Source: an uncultured Atopobium sp. (GTDB lineage: Bacteria > Actinomycetota > Coriobacteriia > Coriobacteriales > Atopobiaceae). Taken from it: a stretch of 14,388 nucleotides of DNA. Within the stretch, counting starts at the first letter, position 1; the number at the start of each line of letters is the position of its first letter. Below the pieces are notes generated by a model, which saw only the letters and a list, made by a program, of their open reading frames with translations, ran no database searches and was not told the DNA's origin. Location of the stretch: the NCBI GenBank assembly GCA_916720015.1, contig CAKAPZ010000011.1:1-14388 (forward strand). The letters are read 5' to 3'. Below are positions 7,629-13,947 of this stretch, piece by piece. Both the position numbers and the translations under genes were made by a program.

Positions 7629-8603
7629 ACGGTCCTTCTCGCTAGAATCACTAAATACCGCACGTGCAGCATTTTCACCAAGCTCACGTGCGGTATTTTT
7701 GTCTAGGCCGCAGTGTTGCTGCAAAAGTTCAAACTCGCGCGAGAGGGTAGTGTTGGAGACAGTCATGTTATCCGTGTTGATAGTAACCGTCAGACCAGCA
7801 TCAAGCAATTGCTCAAGCGGGAAGCGCTCTATTGACTCAAAGATGCGCGTCTGAACGTTGCTGGTAGGGCAAATCTCAAGGGCAACATTTGCAGCTTTAA
7901 GGTCCTGGATAACGCCCGCGTCCTCCAAAGAGCGAACGCCGTGGCCAATACGTTGCGCACCAAGTCGAAGCGCAGCTTTGATGCTCTCTGGACCAGCAGC
8001 TTCTCCCGCGTGGATAGTAAAAGGAACGTCTTTTCTTTGTGCTTCAGCAAAAAGTGACGAGAAATTCTCTGTGGCAAAGAGCGCCTCAGCTCCTGCTAAG
8101 TCTGCAGCAACAACGCCATTCCCAAGATTCGCCGCAGCTAGATCAATTGACTCTTCATTTTTGCGCTTAAGCTCTTCACCTGTGCCACGCATAGCGCAAA
8201 TAAGGTATGCCGTGTGGAGTGCTGACTGTGGATGCTCTGCATAGAAGTCAGCTCTACCAGCAAGAGCAGCCTCAAGGACTTCTTGCTGAGAAAGACCTCC
8301 TGCAGTAAGACTTCCTGGTGCAAAACGAGGTTCAGCGTAGAGAATATCCTCTGCATCAAGCTGCTCATGGAATGCCTTTGCAACGGCGCGAATGCCTTGT
8401 GCTGACTGCATAAGCTTGAGAGGCAGCTCAAATGTTGCAAGATACTGGTTAAGATCCTGGCAATGAGCTGGGACTTGCATCTTTTCTTGGAGCTCAGCCA
8501 AAGACAAATCAAGTCCTGCTTCTGCTGCAAGATGAGCTGCGGCAGGAAGGGGGATTGATCCATCAAGATGGACATGCAAATCGATAAGAGCACAGGAGCT
8601 CAT
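7605..8603 (-). CDS. add: Adenosine deaminase
   Basis: A 332-residue cytosolic purine-salvage enzyme that hydrolyses adenosine (and deoxyadenosine) to inosine and ammonia. The ATG at 8603 is preceded on the minus strand by AGGAGG (8608-8613). Zinc and catalytic residues are in place: H10 and H12 in HVHLDGS, D168-L-A-G, H198 and E201 in HAGE, H221 in RIGHGV, and D278 in NTDN. The usual second Asp of the mammalian motif is Asn here, which is common in bacterial members, so activity is expected. Its last 11 bases overlap copA head-on, and its 3' part contains the copA terminator. It lies 45 bases downstream of the ADP-ribosylglycohydrolase gene and is probably co-transcribed with it. Confidence 0.95.
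   Translation of the reverse strand: MSSCALIDLHVHLDGSIPLPAAAHLAAEAGLDLSLAELQEKMQVPAHCQDLNQYLATFELPLKLMQSAQGIRAVAKAFHEQLDAEDILYAEPRFAPGSLTAGGLSQQEVLEAALAGRADFYAEHPQSALHTAYLICAMRGTGEELKRKNEESIDLAAANLGNGVVAADLAGAEALFATENFSSLFAEAQRKDVPFTIHAGEAAGPESIKAALRLGAQRIGHGVRSLEDAGVIQDLKAANVALEICPTSNVQTRIFESIERFPLEQLLDAGLTVTINTDNMTVSNTTLSREFELLQQHCGLDKNTARELGENAARAVFSDSSEKDRLLAYLRQ
7653..7700 (+). terminator. Strong terminator for csoR-copA, inside the add coding sequence
   Basis: AAATACCGCACGTG (7653-7666) and CACGTGCGGTATTT (7685-7698) are a perfect 14-bp inverted repeat. AGC/GCT can extend the stem inward past a bulge, and the right arm ends in five Ts (7696-7700). It lies 37 bases after the copA stop. 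Read on the minus strand, the two arms encode the NTAR and ARAVF parts of adenosine deaminase. There the stem is followed only by TTTAG, so it should act mainly in the copA direction. Confidence 0.8.
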
Positions 8604-8648
8604 AGCGCCTCCTACAAGAAACGTATGCTATGGCGCAAAGAGCGCAAA

Positions 8649-9692
8649 CTAGATAGCTACATCATACGGTAGGGAAGTGGCATTTTCCAAATCGTTTGCA
8701 AGTTTTTCAAACTGGTATCCATTGACGCACTCTAGTAGGCGTACCTCATCAGGCAAAACGTCATAGTGAATCTGCGAGCAAATAGCACAGGCAATAGATC
8801 CAATGGTGTCTGTATCTCCACCCATCTCCGCGGTTATTCTCGCCGCTCTAGAGACTTTACCCTGAGAGAGCTTTACCACCGCAAGAACTGCGGGTATGGT
8901 CTCTATGGTTTCGTAGCCACAGCCGCAGTAGTCGTAGATGTCTCTTGATGCCGCTAGGGGAGCCTCAAGGTTTTTGGCACCCTCACAGAATTCCAGCGCC
9001 ATGATGCACTTTTGGTACATGCTTGGCATAGGCATTTGTGTGCCAATTTTTGTGTAGAGAGCTCGGTGTCCGTAACTTAAAGCAGTTTCAAGAGCGTCCT
9101 CTACCGTAAACGAGTTCTCAGAAAGACCTCTGCTTATGGCGGCCACAATCATTGCTGCGCCCATGATAGCTACGTTGGTTCCGTGCGTGGGAAGCGCAAG
9201 TTCAGTAACGCTGTTAATGAGCGCATGTTTGTCTTTCCAGCTCACAATTGAAGCCAATGGAGCACACTTCATGGCACATCCGTTAGTGGTACCAAGGCGT
9301 CCACACGTTTTAAGTGAGTGACCAGAAAGTCGATTGGCTAGTGCAGCTCTTGTGGAGGGGCCAACCACCTGGGCAGCATTTGGCTCTGTTGCCACATAAT
9401 TTTCTAGCGCATCAAAGTAGCTTGACTGATTAAAAATACCCTGGTTATCAATGATATTTTTAGTCAGAATGATTGCGTTTGCGGTGTCATCTGTGGTTTG
9501 ACCTGCGGTAAAAGGTCTTCCAAAGAAGTCGTTTTTTGGTGGACTTGAAAGACTCTGAACTCCATCAGGAAACGCAAAATCAATTTGGTGTGGTGACATC
9601 ATCTCTGTTGGCATGCCATAGGCGTCACCATAGGCAAGGGCCGTAAGCATCCTATAGAGTTTGATTTTTCTTGCCGTATTCATGTTACTCAC
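8649..9692 (-). CDS. ADP-ribosylglycohydrolase (DraG) family protein
   Basis: 347 residues from a GTG at 9692, or 344 from an ATG at 9683; neither has a strong ribosome site, which fits coupling to the short ORF upstream. The all-alpha family removes ADP-ribose from proteins or small molecules, using two magnesium ions. The binding motifs are present: GDAYGMPTE near residue 22, the first metal site TTDDT (66-70), PTHGTNVAIMGAA around 168-180, and GGDTDTIGSIACAI (291-304), where D293, D295 and T296 would complete the metal centre. Length is normal. No ADP-ribosyltransferase or macrodomain gene is nearby, so the substrate is unknown; the family also includes enzymes acting on free nucleotides and nucleosides. 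Downstream is adenosine deaminase, which hints at nucleoside metabolism but does not prove it. Confidence 0.9.
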   Translation of the reverse strand: MSNMNTARKIKLYRMLTALAYGDAYGMPTEMMSPHQIDFAFPDGVQSLSSPPKNDFFGRPFTAGQTTDDTANAIILTKNIIDNQGIFNQSSYFDALENYVATEPNAAQVVGPSTRAALANRLSGHSLKTCGRLGTTNGCAMKCAPLASIVSWKDKHALINSVTELALPTHGTNVAIMGAAMIVAAISRGLSENSFTVEDALETALSYGHRALYTKIGTQMPMPSMYQKCIMALEFCEGAKNLEAPLAASRDIYDYCGCGYETIETIPAVLAVVKLSQGKVSRAARITAEMGGDTDTIGSIACAICSQIHYDVLPDEVRLLECVNGYQFEKLANDLENATSLPYDVAI

Positions 9693-9780
9693 GCTTCTTC
9701 ATGTGAGAAGAACGTGATGTTTTGGCTCTGCAGAGACTATTTTTACCTGCAGAGATAAGCTTCTCATAGCAGCGTGCCAT
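9685..9780 (-). CDS. Possible 31-codon upstream ORF before the ADP-ribosylglycohydrolase
   Basis: ATG at 9780 is preceded on the minus strand by AGGGGAG and five more bases, a good ribosome site. The frame runs 31 codons to TAA at 9687-9685 and encodes a basic peptide starting MARCYEKLISAGKNS and ending HMKKRE. Its stop overlaps the GTG start of the next gene and lies one base before that gene's ATG, an arrangement typical of translational coupling. It has no recognisable domain. It may be a leader peptide or small protein, or chance; the main support is the ribosome site and the tight junction. Confidence 0.4.
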   Translation of the reverse strand: MARCYEKLISAGKNSLCRAKTSRSSHMKKRE

Positions 9781-10116
9781 GATTGCTCCCCTCAATTAGA
9801 TATTCTCTGTCTTTACAGATTTTTCTTTACTGTGCCGTAAGGAATGCCTCACTCCTTAGATCCTTACTTTCCCAGCTTGTAGTCGCAATACAAGCTAGAT
9901 GGCTCAGACAGAAAATATCTCCCCCAAGTATGTTTAAAGATATCAAATATTTAAGTATTGCTACAGGGGGTAAGCCTCATTATTCGGTAGGCGGTAGCTG
10001 AAGAGAGCTTAGAGGTTTTGTGCTCACAATAGTGACTACATGCTGTTTTATATTCTCTCTAACGCACTGTGCCATTGCTGGGTAAAATGGACGGTAGCAA
10101 ACTGAAAGGAATGGAT
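9781..10116. other. Gene-poor divergent region rich in short inverted repeats
   Basis: No convincing gene lies between the minus-strand short ORF and the phospholipase-family gene. What is visible: a small hairpin TCTGT-CTTT-ACAGA followed by five Ts (9806-9824); GTAAGGA (9837-9843) that can pair with TCCTTA at 9853 or TCCTTAC at 9861; the perfect repeat at 9874-9896; an AT-rich tract (9933-9959); CCCCC (9921-9925) and GGGGG further on that could pair; and the half-sites TTGTG/CACAA at 10018-10029. TAAAAT at 10083-10088 could be the -10 box for the downstream gene, but no -35 stands out. Promoters for both divergent transcripts must lie here. Confidence 0.5.
9874..9896. repeat. Perfect 8-bp inverted repeat, candidate operator
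   Basis: AGCTTGTA and TACAAGCT are separated by seven bases (GTCGCAA). There is no T-run after it on either strand, so it is not a terminator. Its place between divergent genes suits a dimeric regulator site or an RNA hairpin in a leader. Function unknown. Confidence 0.4.
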
Positions 10117-11079
10117 ATGCCCGCAATTTTGACTCATGACTTCTTTGGCAAAGATGCCTTTGATATAGCTGCAGGCAAACTTGGTTTCTCCACAATGGAG
10201 GAGCGAGAAGCTTTTCTCCTGGGCAATCAAGGTCCAGATCCACTGTTCTATTTAGCGGCAGACCCGCTGCTACATCGCTATGCCAAATACGCATCAATCA
10301 TGCATAAAGAGAAAACGCCTGAACTCCTGCTTTCTATGCGAGACGCAATTGCGCCTCTGCCACTTAAAGACGTTGCGGTTGCTCGTGCCTATATTGCGGG
10401 ATTCCTCTGTCACTATATGCTTGATTCCACTGCGCACCCCTTTATTTATTACTGGCAAAACATGCTTACCTCTCAAGGTGTAGAGGGCTTGGATGAATCT
10501 GCTAAAAATCAAGTACACGCAGAAATCGAGAAGGACCTTGATGAAGCAATTCTTTACGCCCACCTTGGTAAAACGGTAGCTACCTATAGGCCTTATAGCG
10601 AGGTTTTGAAGGCATCGCTGCATACGCTTTACGTTTTGGACAGAGTATTTTTCTTTGCGTTGCTATGGACGTATGAAAAACCTACCGATACCAGGATTTT
10701 CTCGTCAGCTGCTGTTGATTTTAGGATTATCCAGCATCTAGCGTATTCGCCGACAGGTAAGAAGAGAAAGCTACTTGGTCATCTTGAGCGTACCTTTGGT
10801 ACAAATAGGTTCTCTTTGATTGAGGCACTCTCGCACGGGGCAAGGGAATCTTCTGATTCTGATTTTGATAACAGAGCAGGAAATGAGTGGACTGATCCTT
10901 TTACGGGAGAGGTGCGCAAAGAGAGCTTCTGGGATTTGTATGACCATGCGCTGGCAAATGTGCCTTATGCACTTGACGTTTTCTTCTCGCCAGACTTTAA
11001 TCTTGATACTGCAAAAGAGCTTACGCAAAATCTGAACTTTGATGGTCAGACGCTTGCAGATGAAGGTTCGACAGAATAG
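10117..11079 (+). CDS. Zinc-dependent phospholipase C family protein
   Basis: A 320-residue protein of the zinc-dependent phospholipase C / S1-P1-nuclease-like helical fold. I chose ATG at 10117 because AAAGGA (10105-10110) is six bases upstream of it; the ATG at 10111 would sit directly on that site, and earlier starts lack one. Probable zinc ligands are H7 (THDFFG), D41 (GNQGPDPL), H63 (IMHKE), and H99, D103 and H107 in FLCHYMLDSTAHPF, the hallmark segment. A conserved C-terminal patch, WTDPFTGEVRKESFWDLY, is present. There is no signal peptide, unlike secreted clostridial alpha-toxin, so this is an intracellular or membrane-associated family member and not evidence of a toxin. The substrate is unknown. 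It is first in a tight three-gene operon. Confidence 0.85.
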   Translation: MPAILTHDFFGKDAFDIAAGKLGFSTMEEREAFLLGNQGPDPLFYLAADPLLHRYAKYASIMHKEKTPELLLSMRDAIAPLPLKDVAVARAYIAGFLCHYMLDSTAHPFIYYWQNMLTSQGVEGLDESAKNQVHAEIEKDLDEAILYAHLGKTVATYRPYSEVLKASLHTLYVLDRVFFFALLWTYEKPTDTRIFSSAAVDFRIIQHLAYSPTGKKRKLLGHLERTFGTNRFSLIEALSHGARESSDSDFDNRAGNEWTDPFTGEVRKESFWDLYDHALANVPYALDVFFSPDFNLDTAKELTQNLNFDGQTLADEGSTE

Positions 11080-11085
11080 GTTTTT

Positions 11086-11865
11086 GTGGCAACGTACGTT
11101 TTTTCTGATATTCACGGTCATGTGGAGCCGCTGAGGCGTGCTCTAGAGCGTATTAATCCAACCGAGTCAGACGTGTTCTATTGTCTTGGTGACATGATTG
11201 ATCGTGGTCCTAGCTCGCTTGCCACTATTAAGACAATTCGCGAGCTTCCTAACTGTACGGTCTTAATGGGCAATCATGAGCAGCTTGCGCTGCAAGCGTT
11301 GGACCCAGAAGCCGATATTGAAGCTCAGTTCATGTGGCAGATTAACGGGGGAGACGCAACACTTGCTGAGCTCAAGACGCTTTCTGAAGAAGAATATGGT
11401 GAGCTGATTGACTGGTTGCAGGCGCTTCCTTTGTACGCCACCGTTGAGGTCCAAGGCAGAGATTTTGTTCTGGTTCATGCGGGCGTAAGGTCTAACGGTG
11501 TTCCCTTGCCAACCGCCTGGGATAAGGCTTCTTTGGAGCAGTACTTAAGTAAGCAGTCTGAAAACGATCTTTTGTGGATTCGTGAAGAGTTCTGGCAATA
11601 TCCTACGGATTTCCGCACGTCAGAAGCAGCGTATCCTATTGTAATTTGTGGCCATACACCCACTCCTTTGTTAGCAAGTTTTGGTGCAAAAAACTTGAAC
11701 CGCAGTGCCACCACTCCTGATGGCCTTGCGCAATGGGTCCAGTCAGATGGCGATAAGTGGGGAATTGACACAGGCACTACAGGTGGAGCCGGCTACGGCC
11801 AAGTAACTGTGCTGCGCCTTGATGATTTGCAGGAGTTTGTTGAGCCGCTGCAAGAAGGTGAGTAG
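11086..11865 (+). CDS. Calcineurin-type metallophosphoesterase (PrpE/ApaH-like)
   Basis: A 259-residue cytosolic phosphoesterase. The start is GTG at 11086, only six bases after the previous stop, with a weak ribosome site, so translation is probably coupled. Metal-binding motifs of the PPP-type phosphatases are intact: D8 and H10 in SDIHGH, G35-D36-x-x-D39-R40-G41 (GDMIDRG), G62-N63-H64-E65 (GNHE), H131 (LVHAGV) and H190 (CGHTPTP). The closest functional classes are bis(5'-nucleosyl)-tetraphosphatases and serine/threonine phosphatases; sequence alone does not decide between them. It lies between the phospholipase-family gene and a DNA glycosylase gene. Confidence 0.92.
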   Translation: MATYVFSDIHGHVEPLRRALERINPTESDVFYCLGDMIDRGPSSLATIKTIRELPNCTVLMGNHEQLALQALDPEADIEAQFMWQINGGDATLAELKTLSEEEYGELIDWLQALPLYATVEVQGRDFVLVHAGVRSNGVPLPTAWDKASLEQYLSKQSENDLLWIREEFWQYPTDFRTSEAAYPIVICGHTPTPLLASFGAKNLNRSATTPDGLAQWVQSDGDKWGIDTGTTGGAGYGQVTVLRLDDLQEFVEPLQEGE

Positions 11866-11867
11866 CT

Positions 11868-12425
11868 GTGGCTGCAAAGATGCCACAGCCTGCCGGCGAT
11901 AGTACAAAAACAGTGCTTGCGCATGTAGAGAACACGCTTGACCCCATCATCTTCCCTGACTCTCGCGTGCTGCTTTTGGGATCAATGCCTAGCCCCAAGT
12001 CTCGAGAAATCGGCTTTTATTTTGGCAACCCTCAGAATAGATTCTGGCGCGTAGTTGCTACGCTCTATGGCGAGAAACCCCTCAAGTCCATACCTGAAAA
12101 GATTGACTTCTGTAAAAGACATCATCTTGCCCTTTGTGACGTGCTTAAGGCTTGTGACATTAAGGGTGCAAGTGATGCGTCTATTGCAAATCCGATTCCG
12201 CATAATATTGGTGCTCTTATTCAAGATTCATCAATCTGTGCCATTTTTACGCTTGGTGGGACGGCAACAAAATTTTACAAGCGCTATACCGAGCAACAAA
12301 CCGGTATTCCTGCACGTCAACTGCCCTCTACAAGCCCTGCTAATGCACGTATGTCAGTTGATGATTTAGTGGAAGAATTTTCCATTATCAAAAAATTTAC
12401 CAATTGTGAGTTGACAATATCCTAG
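11868..12425 (+). CDS. DNA-deoxyinosine glycosylase (uracil-DNA glycosylase family 6)
   Basis: A 185-residue base-excision repair enzyme of the uracil-DNA glycosylase superfamily. Members of this family remove hypoxanthine, and sometimes uracil, from DNA. The GTG at 11868 lies two bases after the previous stop with AAGGTG seven bases before it; an ATG four codons later is the alternative. Motifs: LLLGSMPSPKS (residues 35-44), GFYFGNPQNRFW (49-60, with the family's Asn-containing active-site loop) and LPSTSPANA (152-160). The N-terminal 25 residues look non-conserved. It is the last gene of the phospholipase-phosphoesterase operon. Its final codons contain the -35 box of the next transcription unit. 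Confidence 0.9.
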   Translation: MAAKMPQPAGDSTKTVLAHVENTLDPIIFPDSRVLLLGSMPSPKSREIGFYFGNPQNRFWRVVATLYGEKPLKSIPEKIDFCKRHHLALCDVLKACDIKGASDASIANPIPHNIGALIQDSSICAIFTLGGTATKFYKRYTEQQTGIPARQLPSTSPANARMSVDDLVEEFSIIKKFTNCELTIS

Positions 12426-12438
12426 TTGCGGCTAGGAT
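12411..12438 (+). promoter_or_regulatory. Promoter of the ABC importer operon
   Basis: A perfect TTGACA (12411-12416) and TAGGAT (12433-12438) are 16 bases apart, straddling the stop codon of the glycosylase gene. The -10 box ends seven bases before the ATG at 12446, which puts the likely transcription start on that A, the layout of leaderless actinobacterial transcripts. Confidence 0.65.
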
Positions 12439-12445
12439 TATACGC

Positions 12446-12532
12446 ATGCGAATTATGGCTACGACATACACTGCACTTTGTGCATGCACCGCGATGTGTC
12501 TGGTGCCCGGGTCACATACGACCGGGGTGTAA
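12446..12532 (+). CDS. Putative leaderless 28-codon leader ORF upstream of the importer operon
   Basis: ATG at 12446 opens a 28-codon frame ending at TAA 12530-12532. There is no Shine-Dalgarno sequence, but the -10 box is exactly placed for a leaderless message. The peptide begins MRIMATTYTALCACTAMC and has three cysteines at codons 12, 14 and 18, plus six threonines. It has no domain and seems too short for a protein role. Leaderless, cysteine-containing short ORFs act as cysteine-responsive attenuators in mycobacteria; by analogy this could tune a sulphur amino acid importer. Three cysteines is fewer than the poly-Cys leaders described there, so the analogy is tentative. Confidence 0.4.
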   Translation: MRIMATTYTALCACTAMCLVPGSHTTGV

Positions 12533-12620
12533 TTGTCGCTGAGCAAAATTTTCCTGGTATAGACTCGGGCGTAAAGCTATTTTGTAACTCTTGTGTGAGT
12601 ATTCACACATCCCGAGAGGA
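12506..12620 (+). promoter_or_regulatory. Structured 5' leader that can hide the permease ribosome site
   Basis: CTCGGG (12564-12569) is complementary to CCCGAG (12611-12616), which overlaps the ribosome site GAGAGGA (12614-12620) of the first permease gene. Inside this stem is a perfect hairpin, TGTGTGA/TCACACA (12592-12598 and 12603-12609, loop GTAT). Upstream, CCCGGG (12506-12511) can pair with ACCGGGG (12521-12527) or, with one wobble, with CTCGGG at 12564, freeing the ribosome site. The upstream elements overlap the leader ORF. No known riboswitch or T-box consensus was recognised. Confidence 0.4.
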
Positions 12621-12629
12621 TTTATTCGC

Positions 12630-13283
12630 ATGGACTGGAGCTTCATAGGGGAACACCTCCCACTGTATGCAGAAGCTGCAAAAATAACGCTTTCCATCTC
12701 TTTCTTTGGAGTTGTCTTCTCGCTTATCGTTGGTTTGATAAGTGCTCAGATTTCGCTGTCAAAAATTCCTGTTTTGAGTCAGCTCAATGCTCTCTACGTT
12801 GAGCTTTCTAGAGGAACACCCCTGCTTATTCAGCTGTTTCTTATCTACTTTGGCCTGACTAAAGTTGGGCTCAAAATGGATGCAGAGGTAGCTGCTGTTG
12901 TGGGTCTTACGTTTCTTGGCGGTTCCTATATGGCAGAGGTGTTTCGCGCAGGCTTTGAATCAGTTGCAGCTATTCAGTTTGAGTCTGCACAGGTTCTAGG
13001 TCTCTCCAAGATTCAAGCGCTCCAGCACGTTATTCTTCCACAGGCACTTTCTGTAGCAATTCCAGGCCTTGTTGCTAACGTCATTTTCTTGATTAAGGAA
13101 TCTTCCGTTGTTTCCGGCATTGCTCTTGCAGATTTGATGTACGTAACCAAGGACATTATCGGCATGCAGTACGACACTACAGAAGCCCTCTTTATGCTGG
13201 TAATTGCCTATGTGATTATCCTTGTTCCTATTTCTTTGTTTGGCAGCTGGCTGGAGAGGAGGCTTGACTATGCCCGTCGATAA
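12630..13283 (+). CDS. Polar amino acid ABC transporter permease 1
   Basis: A 217-residue integral membrane permease of the HisMQ/GlnP class. ATG at 12630 with GAGAGGA (12614-12620) upstream; the frame extends farther 5' through the leader hairpin but without a ribosome site. At least five hydrophobic segments are visible, starting near residues 18-38. The coupling loop that contacts the ATPase is clear: FESAQVLGLSKIQALQHVILPQA (about 117-139), the EAA motif of the family. Residues SRGTPLLIQLFLIYFG (60-75) are typical of amino acid permeases. It overlaps the second permease by 14 bases. No substrate-binding protein precedes it; one may follow the ATPase outside the window. Substrate unknown. 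Confidence 0.94.
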   Translation: MDWSFIGEHLPLYAEAAKITLSISFFGVVFSLIVGLISAQISLSKIPVLSQLNALYVELSRGTPLLIQLFLIYFGLTKVGLKMDAEVAAVVGLTFLGGSYMAEVFRAGFESVAAIQFESAQVLGLSKIQALQHVILPQALSVAIPGLVANVIFLIKESSVVSGIALADLMYVTKDIIGMQYDTTEALFMLVIAYVIILVPISLFGSWLERRLDYARR

Positions 13284-13947
13284 CATTTTGCTGCAGGAAG
13301 GAGTAATAACGCGCCTTCTTGGAGGTCTTGCAACAACGGTGCACATTGGCCTTATCTCTGTAGCGCTTTCTATTCCTCTTGGTATTCTCGTTGGACTTTT
13401 TATGACATCCAACAACAAGGTTGTACGCGCAATTCTTCGTGTTTACCTTGAGATTGTTCGTGTTATGCCTCAGCTTGTACTGCTCTTTGTGGTGTACTTT
13501 GGTACTTCTGAATGGTTTGACGTCAACTTTGATGGCGTTGAGGCATCAATTGTGGTCTTTACCTTCTGGGGAGCAGCCGAGCTTGGTGACCTGGTAAGAG
13601 GAGCGTTGGAGTCAATTCCAGCATCTCAGTATGACGGCGCGTTTGTGCTTGGCCTTTCTCGCCAGCAGACGTTCTTTAAGGTCATCCTGCCCCAGGCCTT
13701 TAGGCGTCTTTTGCCCCCAGCCATCAATCTGATTACGCGCATGATTAAGACAACGGCGCTTTGTAATTTGATTAGTGTGGTTGAGCTGCTCAGGGTTGGT
13801 AGCCAGATTGCTGATTTTTATCGCTTCAAGTTCCCAACCGACGGAGCACTTTGGACCTATGGAGCTATTTTCTTCCTGTATTTTGCCGCCTGCTTCCCAC
13901 TTTCGTATCTTTCACGCAGGCTTGAGAGGAGCGCCTCACATGAGTAA
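13270..13947 (+). CDS. Polar amino acid ABC transporter permease 2
   Basis: A 225-residue membrane permease, partner of the one just upstream in a heterodimeric importer. The ATG at 13270 follows AGGAGG (13257-13262) by seven bases and overlaps the end of the first permease gene, so translation is coupled. Conserved features: VRVMPQLVLLFVVYFGTSEW (about residues 63-82) and the EAA coupling loop DGAFVLGLSRQQTFFKVILP, followed by QAFRRLLPPAINL. Hydrophobic segments begin near residues 24-45 and end with one near the C-terminus. It overlaps the ATPase gene by eight bases. Confidence 0.94.
   Translation: MPVDNILLQEGVITRLLGGLATTVHIGLISVALSIPLGILVGLFMTSNNKVVRAILRVYLEIVRVMPQLVLLFVVYFGTSEWFDVNFDGVEASIVVFTFWGAAELGDLVRGALESIPASQYDGAFVLGLSRQQTFFKVILPQAFRRLLPPAINLITRMIKTTALCNLISVVELLRVGSQIADFYRFKFPTDGALWTYGAIFFLYFAACFPLSYLSRRLERSASHE

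Noticed and set aside
7768-7773. Adenosine deaminase with a missing catalytic Asp (NTDN instead of NTDD)
   Set aside because: Asn at this place is common in bacterial adenosine deaminases, and the zinc-binding Asp is kept.
9728-9755. Direct repeat CTGCAGAGA within the short ORF
   Set aside because: Nine bases, two copies, no target-site or mobile-element features around it.
9783-10001. 72-codon plus-strand frame in the divergent region
   Set aside because: TTG start without a ribosome site, no domain, and it runs through the inverted-repeat cluster.
10117-11079. Secreted alpha-toxin-like phospholipase C
   Set aside because: No signal peptide or C-terminal membrane-binding domain; it sits in a housekeeping operon, so only the family fold is claimed.
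12491-12545. Resemblance to the ZTP (pfl) riboswitch: GTGTCTGG, ACCGGGG and CGCTGAGC in order
   Set aside because: The resemblance is partial, the expected CCGCCTGGGC pseudoknot arm is not present, and an amino acid importer is not a usual ZTP target. A covariance-model search would decide.
12446-12629. T-box leader for the importer operon
   Set aside because: No T-box core (AGGGTGGNACCGCG-like) and no terminator/antiterminator pair with a U-run were found.
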